Assembly (NCBI GenBank): GCA_902796835.1
Contig: CADBQP010000021.1
Span: 1 to 38,760, forward strand
Direction of reading: 5' to 3'
DNA length: 38,760 bases
DNA from: an uncultured Bacteroidales bacterium
GTDB taxonomy: Bacteria; Bacteroidota; Bacteroidia; Bacteroidales; Bacteroidaceae
The notes under the pieces: model-generated
What the model saw: the letters and a program-made list of their open reading frames with translations, nothing else
What the model was told of the DNA's origin: nothing
The model's database searches: none
Program-made: the position numbers and the translations under genes
Part shown: positions 25,321 through 32,986 of the stretch, one piece after another
Layout of the letters: every line of letters begins with the position of its first letter
Position numbering within the stretch: the first letter of the stretch is position 1

Positions 25321-25779
25321 CTATTTCACGATAGAGTCATATTCAGGAATATCTTCGAGAAACCGATAGCTCATGGTCGAAAAATCAATGTGACAGCAAA
25401 TGTGCTGCAGGCCATTGCTTACAATAAGATAGGGCACGTGCAGAACCGTGTTGTACGATGAAATTTGCGTAAAGACCTTTTGGGTAATGGCCACTTCGGG
25501 AGCCTTATATTCAATTATCATTAGCGGCGCTCCTCCTGTTTTTTTATATACCACAGTGTCGCATCGGCGCGATGTCTGACCCACTCGGATGCCTACCTCA
25601 TTAGCCATGAGGGCTGCGGGATAGCCTTTGTGGTTCACAAGAAAGTGAACAAAATGTTGCCTCACCCATTCCTCAGGAGTCAGAGCCACGTAGCGACGTC
25701 GTAAAAAATCGAATATTTGCTGTCGTCCCTCATGGTTTTTTGTTTTTATTTCGTAAGGAGGCAGATTTATTGAAATCAT
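25321..25779 (-). CDS. HsdR N-terminal-like (PD-(D/E)xK fold) conserved Bacteroidales protein
   Basis: A 152-aa protein resembling the N-terminal domain of type I restriction subunit R. The nuclease-like motif is visible: CDTVVYKK, then MIIEYKAPE (Asp, then Glu-x-Lys). PPYEIKTKNHEGRQQIFDFLRRRYVALTPEEWVRQH is its conserved start. No HsdM/HsdS or helicase domain is nearby, and this short stand-alone form is common in Bacteroidales next to holA. It is therefore more likely a housekeeping nucleic-acid protein than a truncated restriction gene. I chose ATG 25779; an in-frame ATG at 25827 is weaker. Confidence 0.85.
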   Translation of the reverse strand: MISINLPPYEIKTKNHEGRQQIFDFLRRRYVALTPEEWVRQHFVHFLVNHKGYPAALMANEVGIRVGQTSRRCDTVVYKKTGGAPLMIIEYKAPEVAITQKVFTQISSYNTVLHVPYLIVSNGLQHICCHIDFSTMSYRFLEDIPEYDSIVK

Positions 25780-25784
25780 TTTCT

Positions 25785-25792
25785 TATATTTG
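25785..25792 (+). promoter_or_regulatory. -7 box upstream of the nucleosidase gene
   Basis: TATATTTG, an exact match, in the divergent intergenic region. No -33 element at the right spacing is clear. Confidence 0.35.
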
Positions 25793-25876
25793 CTTCGTGA
25801 ACTATAATAGTGGTTCATAACCGACAAGCAAAAAGTATGTCGCTACCTGGAACCGATACAAAAATAAACAAAAAAT

Positions 25877-26653
25877 ATGGATATACGTCAAGGAATAGTA
25901 GAGAACTGGTTGCAGCGCTACACCAAGCTATCGCTGGATAGTTTTGGAGACTGCATTTTGCTCACGAACTTCAATAATTACGTAGACATCTTCTGCGAAC
26001 AAATGGGAGTGGAAATTGCCAGTTATGAAGGCAATATGCGCGCTGTGACGGCCGAAGGTATCACGATGATCAATTTCGGCATCGGTAGCCCCAATGCGGC
26101 ACTTATTATGGACTTGCTGAGTGCAGTTAAACCAAGTGCCTGCCTTTTTTTGGGAAAATGTGGCGGCATATCCGACAAAACGCACCTTGGCGACTATATT
26201 TTGCCGTTGGCAGGTATTCGCGGAGAAGGTACGTCGAACGACTATTTCCCACCAGAAGTCCCCGCCTTGCCGGCCTTTATGCTGCAGCGAGCTGTGTCGA
26301 CGGCGCTTCGCGACATCCAGCAGGACTACTGGACGGGAACTGTATATACCACCAACCGCCGCGTATGGGAACACGACGAAAAATTTAAGAAATACTTGCG
26401 TGAAACCCGCGCTATGGCTGTGGATATGGAAACAGCCACATTGTTCTCGTGTGGATTTTATAACCACATACCCACAGGAGCATTGCTGCTCGTAAGCGAT
26501 AATCCAATGTACGCGGAAGGCATCAAAACCGAGGAAAGCGATCGGAGAGTAACACAGAATTTTGCAGAAACTCACGTTCTTATCGGAATAAAGGCCCTAA
26601 GACTCATTCTGGGGCAACGTAAGACGGTGCGCCACTTGAAGTATGATTGGTAA
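25877..26653 (+). CDS. AMP nucleosidase / PNP-UDP phosphorylase family
   Basis: A 258-aa member of the nucleoside phosphorylase fold. Bacteroidetes members of this type are annotated as AMP nucleosidase, which splits AMP to adenine and ribose 5-phosphate. The nucleobase and phosphate motifs are visible: FGIGSPNAA, FLGKCGGISDKTHLGDYILP, AVDMETATLF (VDMET 182-186) and VSDNP (207-210). Length fits the short form without the regulatory domain of the enterobacterial Amn. Substrate choice between AMP and other nucleosides cannot be settled here. holA follows after 65 nt. Confidence 0.9.
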   Translation: MDIRQGIVENWLQRYTKLSLDSFGDCILLTNFNNYVDIFCEQMGVEIASYEGNMRAVTAEGITMINFGIGSPNAALIMDLLSAVKPSACLFLGKCGGISDKTHLGDYILPLAGIRGEGTSNDYFPPEVPALPAFMLQRAVSTALRDIQQDYWTGTVYTTNRRVWEHDEKFKKYLRETRAMAVDMETATLFSCGFYNHIPTGALLLVSDNPMYAEGIKTEESDRRVTQNFAETHVLIGIKALRLILGQRKTVRHLKYDW

Positions 26654-26718
26654 GTCGGCGAATTCATAAGCCTCATAAGGATGCAGGGTTCATAAAAATC
26701 AATATCCCTCAAATTTTC

Positions 26719-27753
26719 ATGGCAACAGCAAGTAGAAAACCTGCCAGCATCACTTTCGAAAGCTTGATGCGCAATATCAGTGCAGGCATTTTTGCACCCA
26801 TTTATTTTCTAATGGGCGATGAGAGCTATTTTATCGACCGTATAGAGCAAGCCATCGTGAGCCATGCCCTGCCGCCCGAGGAGCGCGATTTTAATCTGAT
26901 AACCCTTTTTGGTGCAGAAACCACCATCGACGAAGTCATTGCTACGGCGAAAGGATTTCCAATGGGAGCCGACCACCTGCTTGTTGTAGTGAAAGAGGCT
27001 CAAAACCTAAAAAATCTCGAACGGTTGGAATACTACTTGAAAATGCCGCAGCCATCTACGATTTTGGTGTTTTGCCATAAAAACAAGAGTATCGACCGAA
27101 GGTTGAAAGTGGCAGCACTTATAGCCAGCCAGGGTGTGATGTTTGAATCGAAAAAACTCTACGAAAACCAACTGCCAACCTTCTGCAGCTCCTATTTGCG
27201 CGAACGTGGCATGTCCATAGAGCCGCAGGCTGCAGTCATGATGGCTGAGTTTATAGGATCCGACCTAAACCGCCTGGCAGGGGAACTCGACAAACTTTTG
27301 GTGGTGAAAACGCCCGAGACAGCCACCATCACCACAGATATGGTGCTCACAAACATTGGAATTTCAAAAGAATACAATATTTTTGAATTTCTTGATGCCA
27401 TTGCACAGAAGGACGTAGTCAAGGCCAATCGCATCGCTAATTATTTTGAAGCAAACCCAAATGCCAATCCCATTCAGGCTACGTTGCACCAATTATTTCG
27501 GTTTTTCTCCAACCTCATGCTGGCTTTCTATTCGCCCGACCAAAGCGAACGTGGTCTCGCATCATGGCTGGGGCAGACGGAATGGCAAGTAAAGCGAAAT
27601 GTGATGCCTGCCATGAAAAACTTTAGAGCAACAAAAGTGATGTATATTCTTTCTGAAATCCGACGTACTGACGCGCGTTCAAAAGGTGTGGACAATCCTT
27701 TTATTCCAGCAGGCGAATTGCTGAAGGAACTTATTTATTATATCCTTCACTAA
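26719..27753 (+). CDS. holA: DNA polymerase III subunit delta
   Basis: HolA opens and loads the sliding clamp within the clamp-loader complex. The 344-aa protein begins MATASRKPASITFESLMRNI; ATG 26719 was chosen because the upstream extension has no similarity. Domain I has PIYFLMGDESYFIDRIEQAI and FPMGADHLLVVVKEAQNLK. The middle region EFIGSDLNRLAGELDKLLV and NIFEFLDAIAQKD matches the family pattern. The C-terminal domain ends in DNPFIPAGELLKELIYYIL. Length is normal. Confidence 0.95.
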   Translation: MATASRKPASITFESLMRNISAGIFAPIYFLMGDESYFIDRIEQAIVSHALPPEERDFNLITLFGAETTIDEVIATAKGFPMGADHLLVVVKEAQNLKNLERLEYYLKMPQPSTILVFCHKNKSIDRRLKVAALIASQGVMFESKKLYENQLPTFCSSYLRERGMSIEPQAAVMMAEFIGSDLNRLAGELDKLLVVKTPETATITTDMVLTNIGISKEYNIFEFLDAIAQKDVVKANRIANYFEANPNANPIQATLHQLFRFFSNLMLAFYSPDQSERGLASWLGQTEWQVKRNVMPAMKNFRATKVMYILSEIRRTDARSKGVDNPFIPAGELLKELIYYILH

Positions 27754-27764
27754 ATATAAAAAAT

Positions 27765-27827
27765 AAAGGTGCCCGTCAATTCGGCTCTACGGAGAAGGAA
27801 CGTGTTCGACCCCCGTCGCCGCCTTTT
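27765..27827 (+). other. tRNA/tmRNA 3'-end-like segment in a stem
   Basis: ACGTG-TTCGACC-CCCGT (27800-27816) resembles a T-arm (four of five pairs), followed by CGCCGCC like a 3' acceptor strand. No matching 5' acceptor strand lies within about 100 nt upstream, so it is not a complete tRNA. AAAGGTG (27765-27771) can pair with CGCCTTT (27820-27826), and T-rich sequence follows, so the segment may simply be the holA terminator. Confidence 0.35.
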
Positions 27828-28521
27828 ATTCTTTCTTTATAACTCTATAGTTGTTAATTTTTTTTATCAATTACAGCGGATGAGCCTCCGTGTCGCTCAA
27901 AAAAAATAAATCTCTGCGATTAAAAACTCGCCATTCTTAAGAATAATCACTCCGTTTATCCCGATTTTACTCAGTTTTTGAAGCGGATATTTTGTGCAGT
28001 AAATTTCGGGCTAAAAAATATTCTAAATGTTCTCAACCGAATCTTTTGCGTCGCTTGAGAACTTTAATAGCGTTGTGCAACCAAATTTATTCCTTAATGC
28101 TGCTAAATGAAAACTTATGCTCTGCATGGGAATGAGACAATCCAAGAAAGAGATAACTTTTTGAAATTGGCGCGGAGTGGGGGACAAAGCGAAAATAACT
28201 TCAAGGATATTGAGAGAAGAAAAGTTATTTTTTCTAATACGAAAAATAGAACAATAACGTTTCTCTCGTTTTTCGATTGCACACAGCCTCTTTCTATTCT
28301 ATAATGAATGTACTAGAAGAAAGGGCTGAGCTGCTCATTCCTGGAACAACGATCATGTGGTTCGGGTAAGAGTAGGGGGTGCTGTTCGTTTCCCCATTAG
28401 CCGATTTTTATCTCCCTTTGTGTGCAATTAAGGTAGAGAAACTTGAAAGAAATTTATGGAGCAGAAAATGTAAATTTCCATGATTTTTTAGCTCTAAAAT
28501 TTCTGCACAAAATGTAAAATA

Positions 28522-28564
28522 TGCCCTATCTGGGCGAAAAATGACCTATGATGGGCAGTTTTTT
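28522..28564 (+). terminator. Terminator-like stem with a competing alternative hairpin
   Basis: TGCCC plus ATC (28522-28530, one bulged T) pairs with GAT plus GGGCA (28550-28557), followed by GTTTTTT. GCCC at 28523-28526 can instead pair with GGGC at 28532-28535. The two stems exclude each other, as in an attenuator. No gene follows within about 960 nt. Confidence 0.45.
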
Positions 28565-28862
28565 GTCTCTTTTCGAAAATTTCAGCGTAAAAAACTCTAC
28601 ACGTTTTAATGCCTATAATAAATTGATAATCATGTATTTAAGAATAATTTAGCTCTTGTAGGATGAATTGTCTTCTGTTGTATGTATTTCTGCATGAAAG
28701 AATCTTTTATAGGTAAAATTTGAATATTTAAGCCGTTTTTTTTGAGAAATAATTTACTTTTGAAAATCAATAGACAAAAAGCTAAAGTGGCAAAAATTTA
28801 CAAATGCAACATAAACAATCATAAACGCGCCTTAACCTCGCAGCTGAGAATTTGATTTCAAA

Positions 28863-28913
28863 ATCAAAACATTTATTTTTCGACATCAAAACACAAGCTA
28901 TAGATATCAAAAC
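28863..28913 (+). repeat. Iterated octamer ATCAAAAC, three copies
   Basis: Exact copies at 28863-28870, 28885-28892 and 28906-28913, spaced 22 and 21 bp, so on the same face of the helix. AT-rich composition raises the chance expectation, so this is only suggestive. Confidence 0.4.
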
Positions 28914-29237
28914 TGATATTTATTATACTATCTTATAACCTCTTAATTTATTGAAAATGAGTGATAAAATGTGATTTATTATAAATGTTCGCCATATTAA
29001 AGAAGGTGTATGGGACGAATGTGTGCGTTTTGAGGCCAAAGTGTTGTCTGCGTGTTTAGGTTAGCCATTAATTATGAGAAAGATATTGTTTTTTGCGAAA
29101 AAAAACTTCACCTATGTTTATATTTGTGATATTTATAGATATGAATTCTTGTTAATAAAGGCCTTCTTTTAGCTTCTTGGGCGTGTAATTTCACTTTGCA
29201 TATTTGTGTATTTAGAAATAAAAATCTTGATTTTATC

Positions 29238-29286
29238 TTGCTGATTCGGATTTTTGTTTCTATATTTGCATCACAATTGCAAATAT
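29238..29286 (+). promoter_or_regulatory. Promoter and operator-like palindrome upstream of the HTH gene
   Basis: TTG (29238-29240), 20-nt spacer, TATATTTG (29261-29268). A perfect 9-bp inverted repeat ATATTTGCA-N7-TGCAAATAT (29262-29270 / 29278-29286) covers the -7 box and likely start site. An autoregulatory site for the HTH protein is plausible. The leader would be about 250 nt long. Confidence 0.5.
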
Positions 29287-29527
29287 GCCCCTGATGTTGT
29301 AAATCAGACCATATTTTCGAGTGTACTTGATGCATAAATCTATGAAGTAAGTTTACTTGCTTCTTGATGTGGGTTGCGGATGTATCTCTTATATCGTTCA
29401 TATGAAGTATTTTTCGCAACAGCAATTTTTTTGTGAGAAACAATAATATAAAGAACAAGCGTCTTTCAGTTTTGAGTCTCATAAAGTCTCATTTAGAGTA
29501 GTAGAAGTTGATCAATAATTATTGCAC

Positions 29528-29998
29528 ATGAAAAATAGAATTCGTCAGTTGATGGAATATACTGGAATGTCCCAAAAAGACTTTTCGAACAAGTTGGGAA
29601 TTTCGCCAGCCTCACTTTCAAGCATTTTTACCGGCCGTACCGGTCCTACGAATAATCATGTTAAGGCTATTCACACCGCCTTTCCGAACGTGAATATTAG
29701 TTGGCTGCTTTTTGGTGAAGGCGATATGTTTACGCATGAAGAAGCCCCCTCTCCAGATTCATTCTTTGCGCCGTTGGGAGAGCAACACAGTTCTGAACCT
29801 GGTTCTGAATCACCCGGAACGTCTCTGCCTGCCGATATGTCTTCCACACTTCGTCAAAATGTTGGGCGAATGGGACAGGTGCGCATGCCTGAAATGTCTG
29901 TGGAGGCAAGTTTTTTTGAAAAGCAGCTTCGAAAAATTAAGGAAATACGTGTGTTTTATGACGATGGGACGTATGAGGCCTTCGTTCCAAACGGCTAA
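29528..29998 (+). CDS. XRE-type helix-turn-helix transcriptional regulator
   Basis: A 156-aa protein with an N-terminal HTH domain (residues about 3-62): IRQLMEYTGMSQKDFSNKLG, then SPASLSSIFTGRTGPTNNHV as the recognition part, ending near SWLLFGEGDMF. A disordered linker rich in Ser, Pro and Glu follows (about 65-110). A C-terminal segment reads VEASFFEKQLRKIKEIRVFYDDGTYEAF. This architecture is common in Bacteroidales chromosomes and does not by itself indicate a phage. I chose ATG 29528. A long AT-rich upstream region with an operator-like palindrome precedes it. Confidence 0.88.
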   Translation: MKNRIRQLMEYTGMSQKDFSNKLGISPASLSSIFTGRTGPTNNHVKAIHTAFPNVNISWLLFGEGDMFTHEEAPSPDSFFAPLGEQHSSEPGSESPGTSLPADMSSTLRQNVGRMGQVRMPEMSVEASFFEKQLRKIKEIRVFYDDGTYEAFVPNG

Positions 29999-30040
29999 TT
30001 GAGGCTTCTATCGTAATGTTTTTTTAGGCAAATTAATCTT

Positions 30041-30069
30041 AGGCTTCCCGTAAAAGGAAGCCTGTTTTT
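30041..30069 (+). terminator. Terminator of the HTH gene
   Basis: AGGCTTCC (30041-30048), a 7-nt loop, GGAAGCCT (30056-30063), then GTTTTTC. Confidence 0.75.
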
Positions 30070-30112
30070 CATTCTTCTGCCATTTATTATAAATCTATTT
30101 TGCAGGTCTGCT

Positions 30113-30436
30113 CTATTCCATGGTTTTGAGTCCCACTATCGAGGAGATGAGCAGGGTGATGAAGAACAATCTCCAAAAAGTGGCGGGTTCGCCAAAAACA
30201 AGAATGCCAACTATGACTGTTCCCACGGCTCCTATGCCTGTCCAAACGGGGTATGCTGTGCCGATGGGCAGTGTTTGTGTGGCTTTGGCCAGTAGAGCCA
30301 TGCTCAGTATGCTGAAGCATATAAAGCCCCCTATCCATGCCCACCATTCTATGCCGTCGGTTTCTTTGGCTCTGCCAAGGCAGAAAGTAAAAGCTACCTC
30401 ACAAAGTCCGGCAGTGATAAGAATTAACCAATTCAT
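30113..30436 (-). CDS. sugE: SMR-family guanidinium exporter (Gdx/SugE)
   Basis: A 107-aa four-helix small multidrug resistance protein. MNWLILITAGLCEVAFTFCLG carries the essential glutamate (Glu13). PIGTAYPVWTGIGAVGTVIVG in helix 3 is the SugE/Gdx-type signature rather than EmrE's. Gdx proteins export guanidinium in exchange for protons as antiparallel dimers. No guanidine riboswitch is recognisable upstream. A -7 box TAACTTTG (30511-30504) with an adjoining inverted repeat (30482-30504) suggests control by a repressor instead. Another SMR substrate is possible. Confidence 0.9.
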   Translation of the reverse strand: MNWLILITAGLCEVAFTFCLGRAKETDGIEWWAWIGGFICFSILSMALLAKATQTLPIGTAYPVWTGIGAVGTVIVGILVFGEPATFWRLFFITLLISSIVGLKTME

Positions 30437-30481
30437 TATAAATATAAGAACTGCCTGTTTGAGGGCTGCGGTAATAGACTG

Positions 30482-30511
30482 GCGACTCCTTCTTCAGGCG
30501 TCGCAAAGTTA
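30482..30511 (-). promoter_or_regulatory. -7 box of sugE with adjoining inverted repeat
   Basis: TAACTTTG on the minus strand (30511-30504). GCGAC...GTCGC arms (30482-30486 / 30500-30504), extended by CCT/AGG after a mismatch, overlap the box and the likely start site. Confidence 0.45.
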
Positions 30512-30565
30512 CGTTTTTTTTGACTTTGTGTGTGTTGTTTCCTGCCAATTGTCTCGGCAAAGCTT

Positions 30566-32149
30566 TTATTTTCCCTTGATGAGGTTGCCAAGTATGTCGC
30601 GTGTTAGCTCCCGTGTGGCTGTGCGCGTGGCTGCGGTAGTGGCGTTTTTCACTACGCGTCCCGTGGCCGATGTGCGCGATTTTGTTTTCTTTCCGCTCAC
30701 TTTGTCTGAGACGTATGTGCCCACGATGGAGGCGAGCGAGGCTGTAACGGCCGTTATGATGGCTTTGATAATTTTGCTCATGAATCCTGGCTTTGAGGCG
30801 GCCTTCTTTTCTTCTTTTTCGGCTTTTACTATTTCGGCCTGTGCCTCGGCTTCGGCAGCTTGTGTTTCGGCTTCAACCATCAGTAGTTCGAAGGCACTTT
30901 CGCGATCGATGGCCTCGTCGTAGCGTCCGTAGATGGGCGATTGTTTTATGAGGTCAAGTCGCTGTCCTTCGCTGATGGCGCCTATTTGACTGAGGGGGAA
31001 GAGGATCTTGGCCCTTTGCACCACCGAGGGCGCTCCTTTTTCGTCGAGCAGCGATACGAGGGCTTCTCCCGTTTCTAGGCTCATGATGGCTTCGTCGGTC
31101 TTGAAGGCCGGATTGGCGCGGAATGTGTCGGCGGCAGCGCGCACGGCTTTTTGGTCTTTTGGTGTGAAGGCGCGCAATGCGTGTTGCACACGGTTGCCGA
31201 GCTGTCCCAATATTGTTTCGGGCAGGTCGGTGGGGTTTTGTGTTACGAAATATATGCCCACTCCCTTACTTCGAATTAGGCGTATCACTTGCTCAATCTT
31301 ATCGACCATGGCTTTCGATGTGCCGTCGAAGAGCATGTGGGCTTCGTCGAAGAAAAAGATGAGTTTCGGTTTGTCGAGGTCGCCCACCTCAGGCAGTGTA
31401 CTATAGAGTTCCGACATGAGCCAGAGAAGGAATGTGCTGTAGAGTTTTGGCTGCATCATGAGCCGGTCGGCAGCCAGTACGCTCATCACTCCCTTGCCGC
31501 CTTCAGTGGTCATCAGGTCTTGAATATTGAAAGCCGGCTCGCCAAAGAATTTATCGGCTCCCTGTCCCTCGAGTGCCAGCAAGGCTCGCTGTATGGCTCC
31601 AATCGAGGCCGTGGAAATGTTGCCATATTGGGTGGTGTATTTCGAGGCGTTTTTCCCTACGTAGTCGAGCAAGGCGCGCAGATCCTTTATGTCGAGCAAC
31701 AGCAGTGAGCGTTCGTCGGCAATGCGAAACACGATGTGCAGCACGCCACTCTGTGTTTCGTTGAGTTCGAGCAGTCGCGCAAGCAAATCGGGGCCCATTT
31801 GCGAAATGGTGGCCCTCATGGGGTGTCCCTGCTCTCCATACACGTCGAAGAAATGCACGGGGCAACCCTGAAACTGAGGATTTTCTATGCCAAATTCGGG
31901 CATGCGTTTCTCTATGAAGCCGCTGAGTCTTCCAGCTTGGCTGATGCCCGATAGGTCGCCCTTCATGTCGGCCATGAAGCATGGCACCCCCATTTGGCAG
32001 AAACTCTCGGCCATCACTTGTAGCGTTACGGTTTTTCCTGTTCCGGTGGCACCGGCAATCAGGCCGTGGCGGTTGGCCATTTTGCTCACGATACTTAATG
32101 GGCCCTCTTCGCAGTGGGCAATGTATAAACCTCGTTCGTTGTCGTACAT
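30566..32149 (-). CDS. HerA/FtsK-like ATPase (DUF853 family)
   Basis: A 527-aa P-loop ATPase. Walker A is GATGTGKT (residues 33-40) and Walker B is FFFDEAH (265-271). [29 protein letters not shown] carries sensor and arginine-finger-like residues. DUF853 proteins are widespread and annotated as helicase-like, with no settled function. Residues about 415-450 are a charged Glu/Ala/Lys stretch likely to form a coiled coil. The C-terminus (about 455-527) has a hydrophobic helix followed by a very basic tail. No NurA nuclease or defence partner is adjacent, so a housekeeping role is more likely than HerA-NurA defence. It is monocistronic. Confidence 0.88.
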   Translation of the reverse strand: MYDNERGLYIAHCEEGPLSIVSKMANRHGLIAGATGTGKTVTLQVMAESFCQMGVPCFMADMKGDLSGISQAGRLSGFIEKRMPEFGIENPQFQGCPVHFFDVYGEQGHPMRATISQMGPDLLARLLELNETQSGVLHIVFRIADERSLLLLDIKDLRALLDYVGKNASKYTTQYGNISTASIGAIQRALLALEGQGADKFFGEPAFNIQDLMTTEGGKGVMSVLAADRLMMQPKLYSTFLLWLMSELYSTLPEVGDLDKPKLIFFFDEAHMLFDGTSKAMVDKIEQVIRLIRSKGVGIYFVTQNPTDLPETILGQLGNRVQHALRAFTPKDQKAVRAAADTFRANPAFKTDEAIMSLETGEALVSLLDEKGAPSVVQRAKILFPLSQIGAISEGQRLDLIKQSPIYGRYDEAIDRESAFELLMVEAETQAAEAEAQAEIVKAEKEEKKAASKPGFMSKIIKAIITAVTASLASIVGTYVSDKVSGKKTKSRTSATGRVVKNATTAATRTATRELTRDILGNLIKGK

Positions 32150-32192
32150 AAAATAATAAGGAGTTGTGTATGTTTTAAGATTCTTGTAGGCA

Positions 32193-32241
32193 CAAAAATA
32201 CGATTTTGTTGGAAAATGCTCGCTTATTTTTCATACTTTTG
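32193..32241. promoter_or_regulatory. Divergent promoters: HerA-like gene (-) and flavoprotein operon (+)
   Basis: Minus strand TATTTTTG (32200-32193) and plus strand TACTTTTG (32234-32241) both match TAnnTTTG exactly. They are 33 bp apart and point away from each other. -33 elements are not clear for either. Confidence 0.45.
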
Positions 32242-32344
32242 TGGATGATTTCAGAAAAAGCAGGATTTTATGGTTGTTTCCTATGTTTCTTGCTGTATTG
32301 GAGTTATGCTCTGTAGTAAATCATTAACCAATCATAATCAACCA

Positions 32345-32968
32345 ATGAAAGTACTTTTAATAAATGCCGGCCCTCATCCGAAGGGCAATACGTTTACGGC
32401 GCTCAGCGAGGTGGCCAAACAATTAGAGAAAAACGGCCTTGAGGCTGAAATTGTGCAGGTGGGAGCAAAGCCCGTGCGTTCGTGCATTGCCTGTGGGCAG
32501 TGCCGCATACAGTGCCTCGGACGCTGTGTGTTCGACGACGATGTGTGTAATCGCGTCATAGAGAAGATGGAAGTGTGCGATGCCCTTGTGGTGGGTTCGC
32601 CGGTCTATTATGGCCAGCCCACAGGCGCAGCCCTGTCGCTGATGCAGCGCATGTTTTTTTCGGCCACTTCGGTTTTTGATGGAAAACCGGCTGCTGCGGT
32701 GGCCGTGTGTCGGCGCGGCGGGGCCACGGCGGCTTTTCAAACGTTGAACATGCCCTTCATGATGATGAACATGCCCGTGGTGACGAGCCAGTATTGGAAC
32801 ATAGCCTACGGACGCGAGCCGGGCGAGGTGGCCCTCGATGTCGAAGGCATGCAGACCATGCGCACGCTGGCCAACAACATGGCATTCATGCTGAAGAGTA
32901 TCCATGCCGGTGGGCAGCCACAGTGTCCTGAGCGCGAACCCTGGCAGCCAATGCACTTCATTCGATAA
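32345..32968 (+). CDS. NADPH-dependent FMN reductase / iron-sulfur flavoprotein-like
   Basis: A 207-aa flavodoxin-fold protein: MKVLLINAGPHPKGNTFTALS binds FMN phosphate, and VVGSPVYYGQPTGAA is the second FMN loop. A cysteine cluster (Cys47, 50, 53, 57 and 61, in a CxxCxxCxxxC pattern) after the second strand resembles the Fe-S binding loop of archaeal iron-sulfur flavoproteins. PVVTSQYWNIAYGREPGEV is a family C-terminal segment. I chose ATG 32345; the upstream extension from 32270 has no similarity. It starts an operon with a metal exporter (18 nt gap). It could serve redox or oxidative-stress functions. Confidence 0.88.
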   Translation: MKVLLINAGPHPKGNTFTALSEVAKQLEKNGLEAEIVQVGAKPVRSCIACGQCRIQCLGRCVFDDDVCNRVIEKMEVCDALVVGSPVYYGQPTGAALSLMQRMFFSATSVFDGKPAAAVAVCRRGGATAAFQTLNMPFMMMNMPVVTSQYWNIAYGREPGEVALDVEGMQTMRTLANNMAFMLKSIHAGGQPQCPEREPWQPMHFIR

Positions 32969-32986
32969 TTTCTCCTCCCAGAACTC

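Larger units (their letters stand above)
27754..29527. other. AT-rich, nearly ORF-free island
   Basis: About 1.77 kb with no convincing gene, far more AT-rich than its neighbours. It holds a tRNA-like 3' segment with an enclosing stem (27765-27826) and a perfect 12-bp palindrome ATTCTTAAGAAT (27932-27943). Further along are a stem GTTCTCAA/TTGAGAAC (28029-28062), a 65-codon ORF (28107-28304) whose stop overlaps a 21-codon ORF, a terminator-like stem (28522-28564) and an iterated octamer (28863-28913). The HTH-gene promoter and operator lie at 29238-29286. It could be a degraded element, a host for small RNAs, or a long regulatory region. Confidence 0.75.

Noticed and set aside
25321-25779. 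Remnant of a type I restriction-modification system
   Set aside because: No hsdM, hsdS or helicase part is near, and the same short form occurs beside holA in many Bacteroidales. It is a stand-alone gene, not a fragment.
27765-27827. Complete tRNA or tmRNA gene
   Set aside because: Only a T-arm-like and 3' acceptor-like piece exists. No 5' acceptor strand, anticodon arm or tmRNA tag sequence is found.
28107-28369. Two short plus-strand ORFs overlapping as TAATG
   Set aside because: 65 and 21 codons without family likeness in AT-rich DNA. Noted under the island but not called as genes.
29108-29482. 124-codon minus-strand frame in the AT-rich island
   Set aside because: Composition is dominated by Lys, Arg, His, Ile and Leu as expected from AT-rich DNA. 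It lacks a ribosome binding site and covers the HTH promoter.
29528-29998. Prophage repressor marking an integrated phage
   Set aside because: No integrase, structural or lysis gene lies nearby, and this HTH type with a long linker is common on Bacteroidales chromosomes.
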